Source of the DNA: Gracilaria domingensis
Taxonomy: Eukaryota; Rhodophyta; Florideophyceae; Gracilariales; Gracilariaceae
Length of the DNA: 64,000 bases
NCBI GenBank assembly: GCA_022539475.1
Contig: VCMS01000022.1
Coordinates: forward strand, 790,237-854,236
Direction of reading: 5' to 3'
In this document: piece by piece, positions 17,772-28,300 of the stretch
Position numbering within the stretch: position 1 is the stretch's first letter
Layout of the letters: each line of letters opens with the position of its first letter
Translations under genes and position numbers: made by a program
Notes under the pieces: generated by a model
What the model saw: the letters and a program-made list of their open reading frames with translations, nothing else
Database searches by the model: none
Told to the model about the DNA's origin: nothing

Positions 17772-19439
17772 TCAGCCCTGCTGTCCTTCCGCGAAATGGA
17801 TTTGTCGCAGCATGGTCTTCACGAAGTCTTTGTCGTGTCCAGGATAATCTAAGAGCCGCATTCCGTACTCCTTTGCTTTCCCAAGGTCATTCTTCAATAC
17901 CCAATACTCTGCTAAGAATCGCAATGCTTGAGCCGTTTCCTCTCCACCCAATTTCTCTTCGTCTCTCATTGCGAGATTAGCAGTATAGTATTTTGCAGCT
18001 CTTTCCGTGTACAGACCTACTCTTTCATGCTGTCGCCCATCCTTCTGTGCTTCCTGCGCCATACGATTGTACAAGTACCCCAATTTGCCAAGAGCCAGGC
18101 CCTCCTGATCGTCGCATCCAACAGCACGTTCGTAGCAGTGAATAGCTTCGTCCCACCTTCTCAGCTCTTGTAGGGTTTGTCCTACAGCGCACCACATTCG
18201 TGCATCGCGGGGACGCAAAGAAGCTGCCTTCTGATAGTAATACAATGTGTACAGGGGCATATTCAATAGTTCATATGTTTGACCAAGACCATACCAAGCA
18301 CGAAAGTCTTTTGGATTGATATCTACTGCCCTCCGATACGCTTCAACAGCGGCAGAAGTGTTCTTCATTTCCATGAACTCATGACCCATCAGAGTCCACG
18401 CAGACAGATAATTGCGGTTCAGTTTCAGAGCTCTTCGGAAGTAGGAAAGAGCTTGATCATGTTGCCCACGAAGAGCATAGTAATTACCAACGACGCAACA
18501 TGTCTGTAGCCTGAACTTGTCGGTTTTCATGCATCTGTTGGCAAGCATGCTCAATTGCACCTTATCTTCCTTCACGTAAAGGATATTGGAATATATATCA
18601 GCACCATCCATGTAGTTCTCATCGCTTGAATAAATGTCCTCGTAGAGTTGTTGTGCTTCGTCAAACATTCGCATGTTATACAAAGATAAGGCAAGTTGGG
18701 TTTTAATGTACAAGGATTCCGGGACTACTTCCAGCACCCTTTCGTACATCATGCGAGCATGATCAGCTGCATCAGTCTCATTCAAAAAGTGTGCAGTGAA
18801 TAGAGTCTTCATCCAACTGTTTTCGATAGCCAAAGATTCAACTGCATCCCGTGTTTCACAAAGAGGAGCTAATTCCAACCATGCACCCCAATTATATGGG
18901 AACAAAGAGATACTCTTCTGCAACGCATGTGATGCCTCCTTTTCGAGCTTAAGATGACGCAAGACAACCCCATAGAGGTACCATAGATGTGCGTCTAATT
19001 CTGAATCCTTGCTCATCTGACTTAACTCATCACGAAGAGAATCAAGTTCTGAGTTAATCGCCTCCTGCCAGCCGTCGTGCTCGTGTCTTTCTTCTTCTTT
19101 TCGCTTTTCTCCATCTAGGTAAGTCGCGAACATACGAAGAAAGCGAGCTAAGGGTGTCGGCAACGTTTTGAGCGTCGAAGCAGCACGGCGGTACTGTTTA
19201 CTATCGAAGAATGACTTGGCGAGGACGTATGTGGGATTTTGCATGTGCTCCAAGACGTTTTGATTGAGCTGGGCATTTATCTGATCCCCACTTTCCTTCG
19301 GAAGCGCGTTAAGCATTTCGGATGCCCATGTCGCGGATTGTACTAAGCCTCTCGCTTTCATCTGATGTATCGCATCGAGAAGCAGTGAGCGCATTTCACG
19401 GTCTTGCAGACACTCTATTTCCACAGCTACTTGCTCCAT
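17772..19439 (-). CDS. APC8: APC8/CDC23, TPR subunit of the anaphase-promoting complex
   Basis: 555 residues, essentially all TPR helices. The central stretch (C-C-V-V-G-N-Y-Y-A-L-R-G, L-S-A-W-T-L-M-G-H-E-F-M-E-M-K-N, F-R-A-W-Y-G-L-G-Q-T-Y-E-L-L) is the CDC23/APC8 signature, and length and N-terminal layout agree with the family. APC8 forms part of the TPR arc of the APC/C ubiquitin ligase that triggers anaphase and mitotic exit. The ATG at 19439 (M-E-Q-V-A-V-E-I) is preferred; the longer frame to 19586 adds an unrelated hydrophobic extension. Confidence 0.96.
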   Translation of the reverse strand: MEQVAVEIECLQDREMRSLLLDAIHQMKARGLVQSATWASEMLNALPKESGDQINAQLNQNVLEHMQNPTYVLAKSFFDSKQYRRAASTLKTLPTPLARFLRMFATYLDGEKRKEEERHEHDGWQEAINSELDSLRDELSQMSKDSELDAHLWYLYGVVLRHLKLEKEASHALQKSISLFPYNWGAWLELAPLCETRDAVESLAIENSWMKTLFTAHFLNETDAADHARMMYERVLEVVPESLYIKTQLALSLYNMRMFDEAQQLYEDIYSSDENYMDGADIYSNILYVKEDKVQLSMLANRCMKTDKFRLQTCCVVGNYYALRGQHDQALSYFRRALKLNRNYLSAWTLMGHEFMEMKNTSAAVEAYRRAVDINPKDFRAWYGLGQTYELLNMPLYTLYYYQKAASLRPRDARMWCAVGQTLQELRRWDEAIHCYERAVGCDDQEGLALGKLGYLYNRMAQEAQKDGRQHERVGLYTERAAKYYTANLAMRDEEKLGGEETAQALRFLAEYWVLKNDLGKAKEYGMRLLDYPGHDKDFVKTMLRQIHFAEGQQG

Positions 19440-20432
19440 GTTCAAAGCTCTCGTGATATTCAGCACGTGAAGGTAAACGGAATGCAAAAAAGATACCAAA
19501 ATGAAAGGTTTCGGAACGACGTACGTCTTCGAGTGTTTGATACAGCAACTCAAAACGATCGAACATATGCCGTGGCGATGAAGCAATACAATAGAAGAAT
19601 CGGTTCGCCTTGGAAGGAACGAACGAGGGAGGGATCAATTTGGTTTGGAAGTCAATTTGACATGTATTGCTGCAAACCGGAGGGCGCTACGCAAACGGTG
19701 GATAAATGAAAGGCATTATATTTCTATTAATTCTAGGTGTATTAGGATACCAGTTGAACGATACACTCCACACTCAGCCTTTCAACTTCCCAAGCATCAA
19801 TTGCAAGAAGATTAGACTCATCTTCTTCTCTCTCCCTGAAGGAAAGGAGCTACATGTATTTGCGAATCACCATAAAAACCTGCAAAGTTTCTATATCGCT
19901 GCCACCCATTACAAACGAAGATCCGTGCTACTTTCCCCAAGCTTCAATGAGGACCCAATAGGTCTCCGAAGTGCTTTTACCACGGAAGCGTTTTGCTATC
20001 GACGATCATCGCCGTTGTTTCTCATGTGCACGCTCTTCTTCCCTTTTCGTTCAGCTTCTATAGATCGCCGTCAGAAGAGTACACCATGAGATGATTCAGT
20101 GAGGGCAGTGCTTCATGTCTGGGAGGTGATGCACAGGTCTGAACTTGAACTTGTCGCTTAAGAATGGTCAACAGCAGGTTTGCGTTACTGGCTTGCTACT
20201 AATCATTATTTCTCAACGTAAGCGCACATATCTTCTGTTTTGAGTTGATTAAAGTTCTGCATATTGAAATACATAGAACCCTGTGCTCTCGAGAGCATCA
20301 CGTTGACGTGATTTCATGTTATTCAATGCAACGGTATAGACATATTCTTTAAGCAGAGTTCTCGGAAGTGTAGGATGACAATGAGTTTAAAGAAAGGAAG
20401 CTCGTTCTTCGTTCAGATCAACAAACCGGAGT
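19440..20432. other. Divergent intergenic region
   Basis: About 1 kb upstream of both APC8 and the LPMO gene. A 127-codon ORF at 19706-20089 starts with a hydrophobic stretch but has no recognisable domain and is not called. A small hairpin (ATCACGTTGACGTGAT, about 20297-20312) is present. Confidence 0.35.
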
Positions 20433-21866
20433 ATGGATATTCGCATTTGGCCAGTTTTGTTCCATCTCTTTTGTTTTTTATCTCATGCAAGAGGACATGG
20501 AATGATGTGTACTCCTCGGCAGAGAGGAGCGTATCATGCGAAGGATAAATGTGGGTCAAACTTACCTCACCCTTCAAACCCAATCACCGACTACTGCCCA
20601 CATTGTTTAAACGGCGGAACTGTGGCGACAGTGAAGCAAAACCTACCTCCTGGAGGTTGGAAGGAATACAATCCGATTACAGATGCCTCTACGTTGAAGA
20701 GAGCCGGACTCTGTGGAGATCCAAGAGGGAAGAACGACCACATGATTGGCGGAAAGTTCATGAAGTACGATAAGGTTCCAATTGTCAGTAAATGGAAGAG
20801 TGGGAGCGTCGTTGACCTTCAAATAGAGGTCGACACGAACCACAATGGGTACTTCGAATTCATTCTTTGCAACTTGGACGTCTGTGGAGTTCCTGATATT
20901 TCTGAGAAGTGTTTCAAAGAGCATTGCTATCGGCTTCAGAGAGTTAGAGCTCGCAAATGTGAGTCCCCATCACAGGGAACCCATTTTCAGTGCGGTCCGA
21001 TTGACGCCAAATACCCCTCTCGTTTTTATGTTCCTTGTCGAAAGACTGGTCACGTTGGAGTGCACCTTGTTGGTGGTGATGGGACAATGCTATACAAACT
21101 ACCAGACGGAGTTTCCTGTGTTCATTGCGTTCTTCAATGGTATTGGGCTACTGGAAATTCATGTGCACCTCGTGGGTTCTTGGATTACTTTGAAAGATAT
21201 GATAACCCTTTCGGAACAACTTGTGATAGTGATGGAGGCGGTACGGGAGCTCATAGAAAGGGAATGGGTAGTTGTGGGGGTCAAGTTGTCCCTGAGGAGT
21301 TTTGGTCGTGTGCGGATGTCAGTATTACTGGAAGTGGTAAGCGAAAACCACCGAGAGCGGGCAACTCTAAGCCGTTCACGGCAGAAGCAGAAGCGATACA
21401 GAAACCCAAAGATATTCCAGCATTTTCAACGAAGAAACCTAAGCCTGTAGAGCCCCAATCTGGAACCACAAGAAAGCCAGCATCACAATCAATGAAGTCC
21501 AACAGACCGCAGAAGGAGGACGTATCAATGACTCCCAAGCCTAAAACACCGCGGAAAGGTCGTCCGAAGAGACGCCCAGCCCGAAAAAGATGTATCAGGG
21601 AGCACAGCGTTTGTAATGGTAAGGTTCCATGCTGTGGTTCAGAGCACGTGTGCGTCTACAAGAAGAGCAAAAGCCGCTTTATGTGTGAAATTTGGTGGAA
21701 GTTGTGGAGTGAAGTAAAGGATGCTGGAACAGATCGTGCTGTCATCATGGAAGAAGAGGAGTTGTTTGACCTTAACAATGATGATTTCGATGATGGAGAA
21801 TATCACTTAGGACAAGATGAAAGTGAAGAACTTGACGAGTACGATGCATATGACAAAGAGTTATAA
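20433..21866 (+). CDS. AA15-like lytic polysaccharide monooxygenase with knottin-like tail
   Basis: 477 residues. The signal peptide (1-21) ends A-R-G, so the mature chain begins with His22, as LPMOs need for the copper histidine brace. The second brace histidine is His137 in D-T-N-H-N-G-Y-F-E-F. The core (22-300) also has C-V-L-Q-W-Y-W-A-T-G-N-S-C (232-244) and E-E-F-W-S-C-A-D near its end, the AA15/chitin-binding-3 pattern. A K/P-rich linker leads to a six-Cys module (C387, C394, C400, C401, C407, C418) spaced like an inhibitor cystine knot. The C-terminus is very acidic and ends D-K-E-L, an ER-retrieval-like tetrapeptide. LPMOs cleave chitin or cellulose oxidatively; the substrate here is unknown and may be the alga's own wall or that of an associated organism. 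Confidence 0.88.
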   Translation: MDIRIWPVLFHLFCFLSHARGHGMMCTPRQRGAYHAKDKCGSNLPHPSNPITDYCPHCLNGGTVATVKQNLPPGGWKEYNPITDASTLKRAGLCGDPRGKNDHMIGGKFMKYDKVPIVSKWKSGSVVDLQIEVDTNHNGYFEFILCNLDVCGVPDISEKCFKEHCYRLQRVRARKCESPSQGTHFQCGPIDAKYPSRFYVPCRKTGHVGVHLVGGDGTMLYKLPDGVSCVHCVLQWYWATGNSCAPRGFLDYFERYDNPFGTTCDSDGGGTGAHRKGMGSCGGQVVPEEFWSCADVSITGSGKRKPPRAGNSKPFTAEAEAIQKPKDIPAFSTKKPKPVEPQSGTTRKPASQSMKSNRPQKEDVSMTPKPKTPRKGRPKRRPARKRCIREHSVCNGKVPCCGSEHVCVYKKSKSRFMCEIWWKLWSEVKDAGTDRAVIMEEEELFDLNNDDFDDGEYHLGQDESEELDEYDAYDKEL

Positions 21867-22197
21867 AACACGAGAAATCGGAGAGATTTCTCTGAAAGCT
21901 TCGTATCATCGAGGACAGTTGACCAGAGGTGGAACAGCGATGCACAGTCAGACTCTTCACCGTGAGGGTGAAGTGTTCTTCAATGGGAGTATAACAAACT
22001 ATTTTGTCTAACCTTATTGTTATTCATTATCACTTCATACTCTTCACGATGAGGTACAATCATGAGCTACCTGCATCTAGTACACTTTGTCGTTTGTAGC
22101 GGATGTGGAGCTCGGTACGAGGTACACCGATACTGTTTAGTTCGCTTCAGTCACCGTAAATGAGCAACACCTACTAGTGGGCACTCTGAGAATACTA

Positions 22198-22198
<1 letters not shown>

Positions 22199-22229
<31 letters not shown>

Positions 22230-22260
22230 GTTTATGAATATTCTAACCTAATTCCGTCAT
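22199..22260 (-). repeat. LINE 3' tail with (TC)n, minus orientation
   Basis: Read on the minus strand it gives CGGAATTAGG, a short spacer, then CATAAACAGAGAG running into (GA)n. This matches the 3' end of the element at 55826-56042 (CCGGAATTAGGC ... CCCATAAACAGAGAG). Confidence 0.6.
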
Positions 22261-22261
22261 A

Positions 22262-22512
22262 GTACTAGTGAGTAGGCATCTTCAACGCAAAAGACTCGTC
22301 TGTCTAGGTACCAACCTTGGAGTGCTGAACACTGTTGAGCACTACATCTTTCAGTATCCGAAAACAACTTGTCAAGACGGTTATGCTTGCCAGTGTTTCG
22401 CAATCGTTAAGAGTACTGCTGTTTATCAACCAATTAAGAAATGGTCTGAAGAGGTACTGGCCTTTCTCGTGAGAGAGCGTTCTTTGGTCAGAAGCGCTCC
22501 AATGTATGGAGC
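22262..22512 (+). mobile_element. LINE C-terminal fragment, plus orientation
   Basis: Encodes L-N-T-V-E-H-Y-I-F-Q-Y-P, matching the conserved C-terminal region of many non-LTR retroelements (ETxEHxLFxCP). Its later part (AAATGGTCTGAAGAGG, TGGCCTTTC, GTGAGAGAGCGTTCTTT) aligns with the 55826-56042 copy. It lacks its own tail and abuts an oppositely oriented tail at 22513. Confidence 0.5.
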
Positions 22513-22700
22513 CTCTCTCTTTCTCTGTCGCTTTCTTTTTTTATGGGCACACTAGCTTAACGAGAGCTAAGTGCAGAGCGAACTTCAAAGAAGAGCTCCC
22601 TCACCAGAAAGGCCAACATGGAGCCTCTAAAGTTTAGAGTCTGAACGATGCCATAATTAGACTAAGATGCCAGTAAACAGTGTGAGAGAAGACTGAGCGC
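22513..22700 (-). mobile_element. LINE 3' end fragment, minus orientation
   Basis: On the minus strand: TTGGCCTTTCTGGTGAG, then GTTAAGCTAGTGTGCCCATA and a purine-rich tail. A nearly identical ~55-bp block recurs at 37325-37380. Its far end is not defined. Confidence 0.45.
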
Positions 22701-22887
22701 AGACTCTGAAAGAGTGGGGATGCTCTGAGTTACCCCGTGTACCATCCACAGTACAAACAAATCCGAACGTGTTTATGTTTCAGTATTCACGGCGACCTTT
22801 GCGATGATCATAAACATCGTATTCTTCTCTCGAAGTTGTCGTTTAGGCACAATCATAACAAAACTTCCGTCCCGGGAGGTCGTTAAA

Positions 22888-23515
22888 TTCGTCCGAGCGA
22901 TCGGTCAGCTCGCTGGTCGCTCGTCATGGACCTGGGTGGCACGACGCTAAAATACCCCCCTCCAGCAGCACGTAAGCAGTAGGTCACGAGCAGGTCATTG
23001 GAGTAAGATCCTACCGCCGTTACCCTGAACTTTCCCTCTGAAGGAAGAGCTCCAACGGGGCGCTGGAAGGGGAGCTCTTTCAAGGGGTTTCTCGGACGGA
23101 CTACACTAGTAGGGTTGGATGACGGTGAAAGGCTACGGACTGGTGCTTGCACCTGGGTTCGCCGGTGATATGAGGATTGGGTGGAAAGAACGTCGCTCAT
23201 GGTTTCTTGAGTGGCTGATGTGGAACATGCGGAGCGCCTTCTCGTGGTATTCCCCTTCTGCCGACGGTCTCTAGAGGATGAATGAAGAGAGTAATGGGAG
23301 GACGAAGGGCGATAAGCGTCGGCAGCAAAACGACCGCGGTCAGAAGCACCTAAGATATCTAATATTTTCACATCGTAGTCCAGAAAGTATAGCACGGCTA
23401 CTTCGTTGTGGTCAGTGGTTGCGATGTAGAGGTATAACAGGTCGCTGGGTTTTGAGCAAACCCACGCGTAGGAACGGAAGTAGCCTTCTAGCCCCGCCGT
23501 TTCCATAAAAGAGGA
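22888..23515 (+). repeat. Dispersed repeat, family B, copy 2
   Basis: Diverged relative of 4765-5435 in the same orientation, with conserved blocks in the same order, including GCGATCGGTCAGC and AGAGGATGAATGAAGAG. Its right end is a GAGGAG-rich stretch instead of (GAA)n. No protein is recognised in either copy. The divergence suggests old, independently decayed copies. Confidence 0.6.
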
Positions 23516-24073
23516 GAGGAGGAGAACAAAAACTTGATGGGATGTGCATTTCCCAAAAAAGTTTTTTTCTTTGGTTGTACAGAACGCTCGTCAACATCAG
23601 AATTGATATTATTAACAGAGGAACACCATAAGGAAGATGACTCGCTTACTGGTAGTAGATACCATAAGAGATAAAAATGCGATGATGGCTTCATCTGATT
23701 TCAAAGACCTTCAAGACCTTAACAATCGCCCGATTGCGCTGAACTTGTTGCCAACAAAAGAGCAGTTAGCGAGGTTAAGGTCTTCCACCAATCAGACTCA
23801 TACGTAGACCTGGGCGTGTGCTGAAACCGTTGTTTCAATTTTGACTCGGATGGAAGGGTTCCTGCCGTTCTGCACAAGCACGTGTGTATTGCACATACAC
23901 ATGACGTTTCTGAGCGCAGTTTCTTCAACATCCGTGATGAAACACGAGATAGCAGTCTCTCGTTCATGGCTTTCGCGTCATGATATGATGGTGCGAAATA
24001 TGGCTACTCTGTACCACAGCACCTGCCGATATTAATCTACCTCCCCCATTCCGCCCCAGTTTTCTCCGAAGCC

Positions 24074-25288
24074 ATGTTTGTCATTTTGCTCGATCCCATC
24101 ACTGTGGCAGTCCTTCTTGCACTGCTTGTGGAGATAGTTGTAGCGCCGCTATTTGATTTTGCCGCACAAAAGCTTGGTGCTCTATGCAATCGCAATGTAC
24201 TGGTTCGACGTGGCAAAGGAACTTTAGCAGTAGACCGCTCTCTGGTGGTTCCGACGGCTGGAATCTTTCTTTCTCGGAGACCTCTCTACATATCGTCATC
24301 ACTGAAGAAGATATTGATATTTGGTGTCTTCCTAGGTGAAATTTTCTTGGATACTGAGCCTGAAGACCAGCTCAAACCAGTCTCTGGTATCGTATTGAAG
24401 CGCTTGGACACTTTCCGTGACATCATAACATGGGAAGGAATAAGTGAGGAGCTAGTTCGGGAGCTTCCTTATGCCCGCAGGGCTTGTAGAAAAGGCGACA
24501 CGTTCTTCGAAACGGCATTTGTCGGCAACGACACCATCTGCGGGGAGATTGAGTTGTTTTCGATATCTTTCGAAGGACCAGGTGTTGAACAGTATGATAC
24601 TGATAAGCCTTGCGCTCTTGGCGATTTGGCAGATGAGAGAATGCTGTGTGAAGGAAATAGAATAACTTTTCCGTGCACAGCAGAGAGTTTTGAGAGTCCG
24701 CTTGCAGATAGTAGCTGCACTAAGCACAGAATGTTTGAGCTGTTGAATGAAACCGCCTTAAGATACGCAGGCATTGATTCGGAAGGGAATGTGTATGGCG
24801 ACATTGTGAACGTAAATTTTCGTTCTCCTGTAACAACTGAACTCATTGGTAACATAACGCTCACTGAGTTCGGATTCGAGATGCCAGTTGACTTCACACT
24901 CTTGACAGCGTCGATTAAGGACGATCCACTGCAGGACTTCGGCGGAGACCCTCCGATTCGAACGGCAAATGTTTTCGCAAGCGTTGCGTTTCATACCAGA
25001 GTAACCAGAACAGCGTTGATTTGCTTTTGCGTCGTGCTGGCCTTATTCGCTTCGTTCTTGCTTCTCGTTGCCTTTGCCCATATCGCAAACCGTCAGCCGT
25101 CTGAAACAAAAGCCGTCAACCCGGTAAATACATTAGAAAGCATCGTCTTGTCAGCGGTGCATTATGATGATGTCAAGAAAAAGCCCAAGTTCCAAGTCTT
25201 GCTCTCCCACACAGAAGACGGTCCTCGCGTGAAGCTGGCTGCGCTTTCCGCTGTTGAAAATGCGCGGTCGGACGAATCATTAGCATGA
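24074..25288 (+). CDS. Orphan membrane protein with Cys-containing lumenal region
   Basis: 404 residues, family not recognised. A hydrophobic helix at about 6-28 and a clear membrane span at about 316-342 (C-F-C-V-V-L-A-L-F-A-S-F-L-L-L-V) bracket a ~220-residue region with several cysteines and N-x-T/S sites, suggesting an extracytoplasmic domain; a weaker hydrophobic stretch lies near 78-93. The ~60-residue tail is hydrophilic and probably cytosolic. The start ATG sits in a good context (GCCATGT). It converges on the nucleoporin gene with only 87 bp between stops. Probably a lineage-specific surface or endomembrane protein. Confidence 0.7.
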   Translation: MFVILLDPITVAVLLALLVEIVVAPLFDFAAQKLGALCNRNVLVRRGKGTLAVDRSLVVPTAGIFLSRRPLYISSSLKKILIFGVFLGEIFLDTEPEDQLKPVSGIVLKRLDTFRDIITWEGISEELVRELPYARRACRKGDTFFETAFVGNDTICGEIELFSISFEGPGVEQYDTDKPCALGDLADERMLCEGNRITFPCTAESFESPLADSSCTKHRMFELLNETALRYAGIDSEGNVYGDIVNVNFRSPVTTELIGNITLTEFGFEMPVDFTLLTASIKDDPLQDFGGDPPIRTANVFASVAFHTRVTRTALICFCVVLALFASFLLLVAFAHIANRQPSETKAVNPVNTLESIVLSAVHYDDVKKKPKFQVLLSHTEDGPRVKLAALSAVENARSDESLA

Positions 25289-25375
25289 TTCCTCAAGCTT
25301 AACACAATACGCGATGCCCATGGTTGAACACATTCCTCTGTGTCTATACACAATCGTTTTCATAGTATTACCCTT

Positions 25376-28300
25376 CTAGGCCCTTCTTTGAGTAAATGCC
25401 GCTGAGGTAAACGCTGGAGGTCCACCACCGTTGCCGAAAACCAGACCGTTTGAATTTGCGGCCAAAGCAGCAAATCCCGACGCGGAACTAGCTGACTCAC
25501 CAAACCCTGTTCCTGTCGCCAGTGCCCCAAATGGCGAAGCACCCCCTGTGCCGCCAGAACTGGCTCCAAAGCCAAGCATCGATGTCGATTGCGAGGACTG
25601 GCTCCCGAAGCTAGACTCGCCAAATCTTGCGCTTGGCATACCAAATGGAGAGCTCTGAGCTCCGATAGGAGACGCATTACCAAATGCTGGGGGCCTGCCA
25701 ATGGCGGAAGGCGCACCAAAAACCGGCGATTCACCGATGCGAGAAGCAACCCCAAAGGAAGGACTAACACCGAAAGGAGAGTTGTTGAGCCCGGAATTCC
25801 CTCCAATTGCATTGGTACCAGGGGTTCCAAAGCTGCCCGGCGATGTTTTCAACTGTGGTGTACCGAAAGCGCTTCCCACTTGAGACTGCGGTTGCCCAAA
25901 CACCTGCGTCCCTGAAGTCGGTGTTCCAAACGCCGACGAAAAAGCCTGACCAAAGAGAGAGCCCCCGGCGGGTGATTGACTTGAAATTCCATGACTACCA
26001 CTGGTGTTCGAGACTCCAACGCTCGTGTCCATACCTTGCCTCAGATTCTCATCTTCGCTATCGTCAGACTCTGTTGCGGCAATCGGTGATCCACCATCAC
26101 CGCCTCTGTTAACTTCGTTTGGTCGGTTCATTTGCATTGCAGCCCCAAAGACTGATGTTCCAGCTTGGTTTGAAGCCGATGGCACAGTCTGGAAACCAGA
26201 AGACATAAGGTTTTCAGCAGTAGCTGCAAGCAAACTACTCATTCCGAAGACATCATTCCCTTTGCCTTCATTTTGGTTCGAGATCTGCCCAAACGGGGAC
26301 GAATCAACGGTATTCACAGCAGCTGAGCTCATAGTACCGAAGAACGAATTGTTTGAATCATGCTTTGACTGTTCCGCGGATGGGTCCGATTGACTGGTAG
26401 GGAAGTCTGATTGAATAGTCTGCGACCGAGGTTTCAGAGCTGACCCGAAAGGCGACATGTCTGCACCTACTGATGTTGATTCTGTCCGTGCACTGTCGCT
26501 GACCACAGCCGCGTGAACGACACTGTCCTTTCCGCTATTGGCAATGGTTTTGGGTGTCATCGATTTTCCTTCTTCTGCTTCCAAGTTAATATCTTCTACC
26601 GCGGGCGTGTCTCGGCTGGTGTCCAATGGTGCTTCATCCTCATCGGGAGGTAAGCTCGCAAACTGAACCTCCGTTTTCTTTGAGTGTTTTTCTGTAGCAC
26701 CGAAATCGTCGGGGGGCAAAGATGCAAATGGAGATTTTGGAGGCAGGCTTGTGAATGGGGCCTTCGTTTTCAAGGAATCTTCCTTTGCGTCGAATTCGTC
26801 GGGTGGCATAGACGCAAAAGGCGGTTTGGGAGGCAGGTTTGTGAGTGGCGTCTTCGCTTTCAGTGAGTCTTCATTTGCGTCGAAATCGTCGGGTGGCAAA
26901 GACGCAAACGAGGGTTTTAGAGACAGACTTGTGAGTGGAGTTTTCGTTTCCAATGAATCTTCCTTACCGTCGAAATCGTCAGGAGGTAAGCCAGCAAAGG
27001 GTATTCCGATCCCATTGTTTCTGCTCGCGGAAAGGTGGGAGTCTTGAGAGGAACCTTTCTGTACGGCCGGCGCTGCACGAGAGGTAATACTATGTTCCTC
27101 TTCTATTTGTCCTTTTGAGTTAGGAATCTCTGAGCTGTTGGACGATGTACGGGGTATTGTTAGCGTTGAGTGTTCCGTTGGTACATTTTGTACACGTTGA
27201 TGGTCTTGCAATTCCCCCGATGAAAAGAGAGAAGACATTAGCTCCGCTCGAGACTTTGTCTTGTCCAGAGGGTCATCGTTGCAAAGAGAATTGCTGCCGA
27301 GCTTACTTTCACGATTGGGTTTCATAGACTCGCTTCTTGAAGAAAATGCACTAGACGGGCCTCTTCTCTCGATACTTGAACTCAATTCTTTGCCAGAGAA
27401 GGGTGTCTCGACCAGCTCTTGAGGAGGAACCAAATAATCCTCTATCTTCATCTGCTGTCTAAAATTCTTTTGCACCGAAGTCTCGAATGATAACGTTGAA
27501 TCTGACAACTTAGGTGGGACCTTTACGGATTCCGCACTGTGCCCGGCTTTTCGGTCCAGCAACGATTTCATATTCTGATCATATGTCAACGGCGTAGTCT
27601 GCTTCAGGATACTTGACGCGGTGAACGCTCCCGTGTCTGCTGCTTGAAGTCTGGACGACGGGCTTACTGCTTCCAATAATTTCCTAACATCAGCCATTTG
27701 AGATTCTCCTGTTTTGTCGTACCCAGCTGAATTCCTGTCCTTCTGCAGCTCTCGACGAGAAATTGAGTCCTTTTGAGCCGAAGCATTATCCACACTCAAT
27801 TGTTGTGCAAGAGGGCAGATTAGTTCGCGACCGCCACTCATGGCAAGCTTCCGTAAGAGAGCATCGATATTCGGGGGAAATAATTCGTGGCCCTCATCTG
27901 TGAAAGTTGAGGAATGTACAGGTACCGCTTTTGAGTCCGTTATATTCTGCGGAATTCCAGTGGTAGAGCATTGATCTCCATCAGCCTTCAGAGTCCTGGT
28001 GGATTTGCTTTCCTCTAAACTCAGCTGCTCCAATCGTGCCAGAGATAATCCAAGAGATGACTGACGTCCTCCCTGATCGTGTTCTTCGAGTCTTTGTGAG
28101 AGCGAATTCAGTAGCTCAAGAACTCTTCTAATGCGAATCCCTTGAAGACTAAGAGATGAAAATATCTCTCTAACTACATCGGCAGAGTCCTTGTACTTTT
28201 TCGGAGCAACCTCTTCCGCTAATCTTCCTTCAATTGACGTCAGAGATTTGACAACCTCCGCTTCCTTGCAGGAGATTTGTTCATCCATGGCCATATCTTC

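Larger units (their letters stand above)
21867..24073. other. Repeat island between LPMO and orphan membrane protein
   Basis: 2.2 kb without a supported gene. It holds LINE-derived pieces in both orientations (22199-22700), copy 2 of dispersed family B (22888-23515) and unassigned sequence. The component repeats are listed separately. Confidence 0.6.

Noticed and set aside
19706-20089. 127-codon ORF with hydrophobic start
   Set aside because: No domain and irregular composition; it lies in a promoter-sized gap, so a chance ORF is more likely.
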